A stretch of 11,388 nucleotides of DNA from Chthonomonas sp. UBA6659 (GTDB lineage Bacteria; Armatimonadota; Fimbriimonadia; Fimbriimonadales; Fimbriimonadaceae). The translations under genes and the position numbers were made by a program. Where the stretch lies: positions 1 to 11,388 of the forward strand of contig DKKT01000022.1 in assembly GCA_002455425.1 (NCBI GenBank). Reading direction: 5' to 3'. Below, piece after piece: positions 6,875-11,388 of this stretch (positions are counted from its first letter, which is position 1; each line of letters begins with the position of its first letter). The notes under the pieces were generated by a model. That model had not been told where the DNA came from. It saw only the letters and a list, made by a program, of their open reading frames with translations, and searched no databases.

Positions 6875-7999
6875 ATGAGAGCATGGATTCTCCTTTCGTT
6901 CGTCGTGGCGGCGGTCTGTAGCTACGCTCAGTCCACTGGCCCATTCTGCTCCGTACCTGCCGGCGGGGCCCCGATGCCGCACTACTTCTACAGTACAAAC
7001 AACCACATCTCGGGCAACGCGATGGTCGGCCCGACAGATGAGCGAGGGCCGAGATACTTCGTTTACGCGTGCCTCAAGGTCGGGGGCTATATTGTGGATG
7101 AGTACATTCACATCCTCGGTGAGCCCCAACCGATGTCGATCGGCGGCCAAGCGACCTTCGACAGCACGGTCTTCGGGAATGGAACCCAGCTCGTGGTGCG
7201 GTTCGAGGCGGTCGATAGTTATGGAGTCGTCTACGAAGCCCAGGACTCCGCCCCGGTCAAGAACAAGATCGGCCTTGCGCAGGTCGATGAGTGGAACGGC
7301 TACTCCAACACCGATGGGATTGAGGAGACACGACTTGCGATGCAGAATCTCGGTTGGGATACTCATGAGCTCTCCACAGCGGACTGGGACCCGGTCGACC
7401 TCCGAACCCTGTTCACGGGATCGGGCATCTACCATGTTGCTACCCACGGGCTGATAACTCAGCACTTGACGGACAACTGGGATGACGTCTTGGCCGAGCC
7501 CGACTTGCTCTTTCCCTACTTCCCCAATTATGTTGATTGGCGTGCTTCGATCAACGGCAATGGCTATCCACCCCACAACAGCACGGACATACCACCAGTG
7601 ACGTTTGCATTCCTTGATGCATGCCATGCGGGGACAACGAATGCGTTTAACAGCATTCTGCTCCCGCACATGACTAGCTACGGCGAGTTCGTAGAGAACA
7701 TGTGCCTGATTGGTTACTGGGGTTCCGTCTTTGTCGCTGGCCACTCGTCAGCTGCCAAGCTACTATTCAGTGATATGCGAGAAGGAGTGACTGCTTGGAA
7801 CGCAAGGGCGTACTTTTTGTACGCAAATTGGCAACGCTGGATAGCCAACAATGATGATCTTCATGTAGTACGTATCGATAGTTGGGACAACGTTGTGAAC
7901 GCGGACTACGAAATGCGACTGTGGGGCGACCCGAACACCAGGATCCGGTGGGTTTACACGGGTGATGAGTACCTTGCAGACGAGGGATGGTTCAGATGA
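6875..7999 (+). CDS. Secreted clan CD cysteine peptidase-like protein A1
   Basis: A 374-residue predicted exported protein. Residues 1-18 form a Sec signal peptide (MRAW, hydrophobic core, SYA with cleavage before Q19). Residues about 20-130 look like an Ig-like beta domain, including FDSTVFGNGTQLVVRFEAVDS. The C-terminal part, about 130-365, has clan CD marks: IYHVATHG with H191-G192, then FAFLDACHAG with D248 and C250, and LWGDPNTRIRW with G351-D352-P353, as in gingipain-type (C25) domains. CHAT proteases share the THG form, so the exact family is open. The likely role is protein cleavage outside the cytoplasm; the substrate is unknown. The ATG at 6875 is required for the signal peptide and no Shine-Dalgarno is visible. 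The stop overlaps the start of B1 as ATGA. From codon 143 on, the sequence departs from the second copy and becomes less GC-rich. Confidence 0.75.
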   Translation: MRAWILLSFVVAAVCSYAQSTGPFCSVPAGGAPMPHYFYSTNNHISGNAMVGPTDERGPRYFVYACLKVGGYIVDEYIHILGEPQPMSIGGQATFDSTVFGNGTQLVVRFEAVDSYGVVYEAQDSAPVKNKIGLAQVDEWNGYSNTDGIEETRLAMQNLGWDTHELSTADWDPVDLRTLFTGSGIYHVATHGLITQHLTDNWDDVLAEPDLLFPYFPNYVDWRASINGNGYPPHNSTDIPPVTFAFLDACHAGTTNAFNSILLPHMTSYGEFVENMCLIGYWGSVFVAGHSSAAKLLFSDMREGVTAWNARAYFLYANWQRWIANNDDLHVVRIDSWDNVVNADYEMRLWGDPNTRIRWVYTGDEYLADEGWFR

Positions 8000-8997
8000 T
8001 CACCTTCTTCCGCATCGCCACAGTGCTGGTTGTCAGCCTGAGTCCAGTTGCCGGTATAGCTCAATACCGCGCAGAAGATGAGGCTAAGGTCATGGCGTTC
8101 ATGGCTCGAATCGGGCGAGATGACGCCGTGATCCGAAGCCTTGAAGTCAAAGACGACACAATCCGCGTGCACTTCCGGGACGGCGGAATGCTACTTCATT
8201 CACTCCTTTCGCCAACACTCGTGATGTACTCGAACTACAAGGAAACGAAGGAGGCGTCGCGGCGGTCAATGCGCGAATCACCTCGGTTCAGTGCAACTCA
8301 AATGGAAGAGCGTGCTTGGAGTTTCCTGCCCGAAGGCGAGTCGAGGTCGGGCTGGCGAGTCGAGCGGGCAATGGGATTCGTCGCCGGCTATGGCGAGCGA
8401 TGTGGTAACTACTGCTTCGAATTGGCCAAGCTTAATCAAGGACTCCCTTCGGCGGGGGATAGCCTCACCATAACCCTCGATGGCTACGAGGGAAAGGTGC
8501 TGACCTTTAGTCAGTTGACTGGTTTCGAGGGGGGCGATCCTCCGGCGAGCACCATCCCGATCGAAGAGGCTCGAGCCATTGCGGTGCGCGCGCTTGATCG
8601 GATCGAGCACGCTGAGACCCGCGGTTGGATCAAGCACGAGTGGGCGGCCCAGCCGCCGACCTGGTCGCAGCGATACGTCGTCAGTGGGGGTGGATCGAGG
8701 GGGCCGTATTCCGATCCTGTAGTCGCTGAGTGGCCCAAGAGGATGCGACTTCGCTGGGTCTTCAGAGGGCCAGGAGGTGAAGTCGGTATCGACGCCGAGA
8801 CGGGCGCCGTGTGTTACGTCGGATTGATGATGGATGCGGGCGCCGACAAAACGGTCCGTCGTCCGCTCTCACGCGCGTTGCAGCCGGTTAGCGGATCACG
8901 GAGCGACGAAGAGGACCGGAGCTATCCCTGGCTGTGGGGCCTGGCCGCGATTCCGGTCGCGCTCGGCGCGTGGCTCGTTGTTCGAGCGCGTGGCTGA
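7996..8997 (+). CDS. Exported PepSY-like, C-terminally anchored protein B1
   Basis: 333 residues, coupled to A1 by an ATGA overlap. An ATG nine bases earlier (7987) is possible, but the overlapping start matches unit 2. The N-terminus (MITFFRIATVLVVSLSPVAGIAQ) is a signal peptide. The body shows PepSY/YcdB-YcdC-like elements: FRDGGMLL near residue 60, DSLTITLDGYEGKV at 155-168, a helix EEARAIAVRALDRIE from 190, and LRWVF followed by VGIDAETGAVC at 263-273. A polar linker then leads to a C-terminal helix, LWGLAAIPVALGAWLVV, closed by RARG. This suggests a protein held in the membrane facing outwards, or a sorting signal. PepSY domains are known in protease propeptides and inhibitors, so a partner or inhibitor of A1 is a reasonable inference, not shown. 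Confidence 0.65.
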   Translation: MITFFRIATVLVVSLSPVAGIAQYRAEDEAKVMAFMARIGRDDAVIRSLEVKDDTIRVHFRDGGMLLHSLLSPTLVMYSNYKETKEASRRSMRESPRFSATQMEERAWSFLPEGESRSGWRVERAMGFVAGYGERCGNYCFELAKLNQGLPSAGDSLTITLDGYEGKVLTFSQLTGFEGGDPPASTIPIEEARAIAVRALDRIEHAETRGWIKHEWAAQPPTWSQRYVVSGGGSRGPYSDPVVAEWPKRMRLRWVFRGPGGEVGIDAETGAVCYVGLMMDAGADKTVRRPLSRALQPVSGSRSDEEDRSYPWLWGLAAIPVALGAWLVVRARG

Positions 8998-9048
8998 GCC
9001 CACCGCTTTGAGCAACCGCATTTTGGGGCGCAGGATCTTCAGCGAATT

Positions 9049-9072
9049 GCTACGGATGTGGGACTGGCCCAT
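9049..9072 (-). pseudogene. lepA 5' remnant inside the array
   Basis: On the complement, the first codons read M-G-Q-S-H-I-R-S against M-D-Q-S-H-I-R-N of intact lepA, then similarity stops. It was copied with the control region when the unit duplicated. The frame stays open for 59 codons down to about 8896, antisense to the 3' end of B1, but that extension has no recognisable protein character. Confidence 0.8.
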
Positions 9073-9130
9073 AGGGGCCTCGCGAGAGTGTACCGGAGCG
9101 TCCGCTCTCCGACCCGCCCCGGCCTGCGTA

Positions 9131-9151
9131 TCGAACTTCTTGAAGTTTCGA
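9131..9151. promoter_or_regulatory. Dyad upstream of the A2 promoter
   Basis: TCGAACTTC, TT, GAAGTT-TCGA: a palindrome with one bulged T, the better version of the site at 6806-6826. It ends 10 bp before the -35 box of the A2 gene. Confidence 0.35.
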
Positions 9152-9161
9152 CGGCAGACCC

Positions 9162-9190
9162 TTGACATCGCTCCGAGGGGGGGGTAGCGT
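9162..9190 (+). promoter_or_regulatory. Sigma-70-type promoter of gene A, unit 2
   Basis: TTGACA (9162-9167), 17-base spacer with eight G at its end (9177-9184), and TAGCGT (9185-9190), followed nine bases later by the ATG at 9200. The layout is the same as in unit 1, so the second pair should be transcribed independently of the first. Confidence 0.55.
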
Positions 9191-9199
9191 CTTGCTACC
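9183..9199. promoter_or_regulatory. Perfect inverted repeat over the -10 and start, unit 2
   Basis: GGTAGC, GTCTT, GCTACC, base for base the same as 6858-6874 and again ending at the start codon. Conservation while nearby spacer bases change supports it as a real site. Confidence 0.45.
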
Positions 9200-10321
9200 A
9201 TGAGAGCATGGATTCTTATTTCGTTCGTCGTGGCGGCGGTCTGTAGCTACGCACAGTCGACTGGCCCATTCTGCTCCGTGCCTGCCGGCGGGGCCCCGAT
9301 GCCGCACTACTTCTACAGTACAAACAACCACATCTCGGGCAACGCGATGGTCGGCCCACCAGATGAGCGAGGACCGAGATACTTCGTTTACGCATGCCTC
9401 AAGGTCGGAGGCAATATTGTGGATGAGTACATTCACATCCTCGGTGAGCCCCAACCGATGTCCATCGGCGGGGCCGCGACGTTCGACAGCACGGTCTTCG
9501 GGAATGGAACCCAGCTCGTGGTGCGGTTCGAGGTGGTCGATAGTTATGGAGTCGTGTACGAAGCCCAGGACTCGGCCCCGGTTAAGAACAAGATCGGGCT
9601 GGCGCAGGTGGACGAGTGGAACGGCTTCGTCATTTGGGATGCCATACAACAGACTCGTGAGGCCTTCGATAATCTCGGGTGGGAGATCGTAGAGTTGTCG
9701 CACGGGAGTTGGGATCCAAGCGACCTTTCGGTCACATTCGGTGGAAGCGGCCTCTATCATATCTCGACCCATGGCTTTCCCGATCGACACCTCAGCGACA
9801 GCTGGGATGATGTCTTCCCGAACATGCCCCCCTTTCCAAGCTACAGCATATGGAGGGAGCAGTTCAACGGTGTGGGCTACCCGCCTCACAACTGGACGTT
9901 CATGCCCCCGGTAACCATGGCGTTCTTGGATTGCTGCTGGACCGGAGAAACCGACGCGTTCTGGTGGATGCTATGGCCGTGGCGTACGACCTACAGTGAG
10001 ATGCCGGAGAACATGTGCTTGCTTACGTACAATGGAAGTATCGCGATAAGCTATCATCCATGGGCTGCGAGAAGGATCTTCGGGCGAATGCGTGAAGGGG
10101 ACACTGCAGGGCTCGCGAGAGAATACTTTCTAGACAAGAATGAACAAGCGTTTGACGCACAGCAGTATGGAGAGGTAGTGTTTGTTGTTCGCAGCTTGAA
10201 TCCGACTACATGGGATGCCGTAAGGTCAAGTGATATGCCTTTGTACGGAGATCCCTACACGCGATTGCGTTGGGTTTACACCGGCACCCACGAGTTAGCT
10301 GAGGAGATTTGGTACCGATGA
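9200..10321 (+). CDS. Secreted clan CD cysteine peptidase-like protein A2
   Basis: 373 residues, paralogue of A1. Residues 1-142 differ from A1 at only five places (7, 53, 72, 92, 111), covering the signal peptide and the Ig-like domain. From 143 the sequence is much less similar (roughly 40% by eye) but keeps the predicted active site: LYHISTHG with H191-G192, FLDCCWTG with D244 and C246 (C246 aligns with C250 of A1), and LYGDPYTRLRW with G350-D351-P352. The residues after the cysteine change from H-A-G to W-T-G and a tryptophan-rich FWWMLWPWR follows, which suggests an altered substrate pocket. Four residues are missing between His and Cys relative to A1. The stop overlaps the B2 start as ATGA. 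Confidence 0.75.
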   Translation: MRAWILISFVVAAVCSYAQSTGPFCSVPAGGAPMPHYFYSTNNHISGNAMVGPPDERGPRYFVYACLKVGGNIVDEYIHILGEPQPMSIGGAATFDSTVFGNGTQLVVRFEVVDSYGVVYEAQDSAPVKNKIGLAQVDEWNGFVIWDAIQQTREAFDNLGWEIVELSHGSWDPSDLSVTFGGSGLYHISTHGFPDRHLSDSWDDVFPNMPPFPSYSIWREQFNGVGYPPHNWTFMPPVTMAFLDCCWTGETDAFWWMLWPWRTTYSEMPENMCLLTYNGSIAISYHPWAARRIFGRMREGDTAGLAREYFLDKNEQAFDAQQYGEVVFVVRSLNPTTWDAVRSSDMPLYGDPYTRLRWVYTGTHELAEEIWYR

Positions 10322-11313
10322 GAAGCTGGCTTGGATTCCTGATGCTGGGGTTGTTCGCTTTCGCTAGCGCGCAAGGAAGCGATGAACACGAACGAGTAGT
10401 CCGTGAGTTCTGCGCACGAACAGGCCGTCCAGTTACATTGATCGTGCGAGTCGTCAGCGAGCCCACCAGGACCGAGTTGTGGTTGCAGGACGGGGGCATT
10501 CTCTTCGTGAGACGATCGGGGCGATCGTTGCGATACTTTAACACGCAGGAAACGCTACGGACAAATCAGCGATCGGAACGAGATCAGCCTAGACTCACCA
10601 TCGATCAGGCCACGGAGCGCGCGCTCACGCTTGTTCCAAGCAACGAAGAGTGGCGCGTTGTGAGCGCAAAGTCTCATGGTGCAAACAAGGGCGACGCGGC
10701 GGGGACAGTTTCCGTTAGCCTAAATCGGGTGTATCACGGCGTGGCAACCGGTCCCGACTCCTTGAACGTCTCTTTCGACGGATACAACGAGCGTGTGGTG
10801 TCGATGAGTGAATCAAGGGGCTCCGACGTTATCCCACCACCCGCAAATCCTGTGAGCGAAGCGGAGGCCCGCCGAAAAGCGTTCCTGGCGTTGGATCGGC
10901 TCGAGGGCCGACCGATCGAAGCGGCGCGAGCTGCCTGGCAAGCGAATCCCCCCCAAGGGGGGTTGCAGTTCTTTGGCCTGCGCGACCCAAGGACTGGCGA
11001 TGCCGAAATGCTCCGCCTTCCACCCGGACCCAGGTTGACTTGGCAGTTTGCGACCGACGAGGTATGGGTGGGAGTTGATGCCGAGACCGGAGCCATCTGC
11101 CACGTCTCAGGGTTGATGGGCGGCAGGGCACCCGGGCTGGAATCGAATGTGCGGCAGTCAGTGCCAGAGAAGACCCGTCGCTCGAAGAAGGCCGCCAGTC
11201 CCTCGCCAGCGCGAAGTCCCAAGGAAACCAATACGAGCTATTCCTCGCTCTGGGGCCTCGCCGCGATTCCGGTCGCGGTCGGCGCATGGCTCGCCCTGCG
11301 ATCGCGTCGCTGA
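10318..11313 (+). CDS. Exported PepSY-like, C-terminally anchored protein B2
   Basis: 331 residues, partner gene of A2. An in-frame TTG nine bases upstream (10309) is possible, but the ATG in the ATGA overlap gives a clean signal peptide, MRSWLGFLMLGLFAFASAQ. GAGGAG at 10301-10306 may help ribosome binding. It shares with B1 only scattered motifs: LQDGGILF, DSLNVSFDGY from residue 147, EARRKAFLALDRLE, LTWQF and VGVDAETGAIC from residue 251. A basic, Ser/Pro-rich linker follows, then the helix LWGLAAIPVAVGAWLAL and final RSRR. The tail is nearly the same as in B1, in protein and DNA, while the exported body has diverged, matching the change in its A partner. A role as inhibitor, chaperone or anchor for A2 is inference. 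Confidence 0.65.
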   Translation: MRSWLGFLMLGLFAFASAQGSDEHERVVREFCARTGRPVTLIVRVVSEPTRTELWLQDGGILFVRRSGRSLRYFNTQETLRTNQRSERDQPRLTIDQATERALTLVPSNEEWRVVSAKSHGANKGDAAGTVSVSLNRVYHGVATGPDSLNVSFDGYNERVVSMSESRGSDVIPPPANPVSEAEARRKAFLALDRLEGRPIEAARAAWQANPPQGGLQFFGLRDPRTGDAEMLRLPPGPRLTWQFATDEVWVGVDAETGAICHVSGLMGGRAPGLESNVRQSVPEKTRRSKKAASPSPARSPKETNTSYSSLWGLAAIPVAVGAWLALRSRR

Positions 11314-11342
11314 GCCCACCGATGCACGATCTTCCCGAATTG

Positions 11343-11388
11343 CTGGTCCATAGGGGCCTCGCGTGAGTGTACCGGAGCGTCCGCCCTC
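11343..11388 (+). repeat. Start of array unit 3, cut by the window edge
   Basis: The last 46 bases repeat the lepA start (three codons, M-D-Q on the complement) and the first part of the control region, including the TACACT-type box. Compared with unit 2, 14 bases of the lepA remnant are missing. A further A/B pair is expected to the right. Confidence 0.8.

Larger units (their letters stand above)
6728..9052 (+). repeat. Array unit 1 (2325 bp)
   Basis: First unit of a direct tandem array, defined from the shared word CGGATGTGGGACT in the lepA 5' end. It holds the lepA start, the control region, gene A1 and gene B1. Its first ~573 bp (6728-7300) align to 9053-9625 at a constant offset of 2325 with about 33 mismatches by eye count (~94%). 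The 87 bp at 8919-9005 match 11235-11321 with about 12 mismatches. Confidence 0.9.
9053..11342 (+). repeat. Array unit 2 (2290 bp)
   Basis: Second tandem unit with lepA remnant, control region, A2 and B2. It is collinear with unit 1. Its junction with unit 1 (GAATTGCT at about 9045-9051) reappears at its own right end (11337-11344), so both junctions derive from one original join of B downstream sequence to the lepA 5' end. Confidence 0.88.

Noticed and set aside
6803..7744. 313-codon minus-strand open frame antisense to A1, with a counterpart at 9050-9889
   Set aside because: It recurs in both units only because the A sequence recurs. The plus-strand frame has a signal peptide and active-site motifs, so this is a shadow.
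10309..10317. TTG start for B2 and ATG at 7987 for B1
   Set aside because: Both add three residues before the ATGA-overlap start, which is common to both units and leaves a clean signal peptide.
6728..11388. Insertion sequence or transposon as the cause of the repeats
   Set aside because: No transposase, terminal inverted repeats or target-site duplications are visible; the direct tandem form and lepA scars fit unequal exchange.

Overview
The window is an 11.4 kb piece of a GC-rich bacterial chromosome: single-copy housekeeping genes on the left, a tandemly duplicated accessory locus on the right. The lineage cannot be fixed by eye. Proteins with Sec signal peptides, a C-terminal helix-plus-arginine anchor and GC-rich intergenic inverted repeats suggest an environmental diderm-type bacterium. 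Armatimonadota (Fimbriimonadia) is only a weak guess.

Layout, left to right. Positions 1-281 hold no gene, only two imperfect inverted repeats and a strong hairpin that ends hisG. hisG (ATP phosphoribosyltransferase, minus) and mutS (mismatch repair, plus) diverge from a 33 bp gap. mutS converges on a minus-strand block lepA - DUF2071 gene - DUF6941-like gene; the mutS and DUF6941 stop codons overlap within one CTAG. The last two genes of that block overlap by an ATGA.

From the lepA start rightwards (6728 to the window edge) the DNA is a direct tandem array with a period of about 2.3 kb. Each unit has the lepA 5' end and its upstream region, then gene A, then gene B, with A and B overlapping by ATGA. 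Two units are complete and a third starts at 11343 and runs off the window. A is a predicted secreted protein: signal peptide, N-terminal Ig-like domain, and a C-terminal clan CD (caspase/gingipain/CHAT-like) cysteine peptidase domain with a His-Gly / Asp-x-Cys pair and a C-terminal GDP motif. B is a predicted exported protein with PepSY (YcdB/YcdC-like) repeats and a C-terminal transmembrane helix ending in arginines.

The array is mosaic. The first 142 codons of A plus the promoter region are about 94% identical between units without an indel, and the last ~87 bp of B with its downstream flank are about 86% identical. Everything between (the catalytic half of A and most of B) has diverged strongly and is visibly less GC-rich. 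Conserved secretion and anchoring ends around a variable enzyme/partner core resemble the layout of polymorphic effector-partner loci. The working hypothesis is a family of secreted cysteine peptidases, each paired with its own membrane-anchored PepSY partner (inhibitor, chaperone or surface anchor). Each unit has its own perfect TTGACA promoter whose spacer carries a run of eight G, with two conserved dyads around it, so switching of the array is possible.
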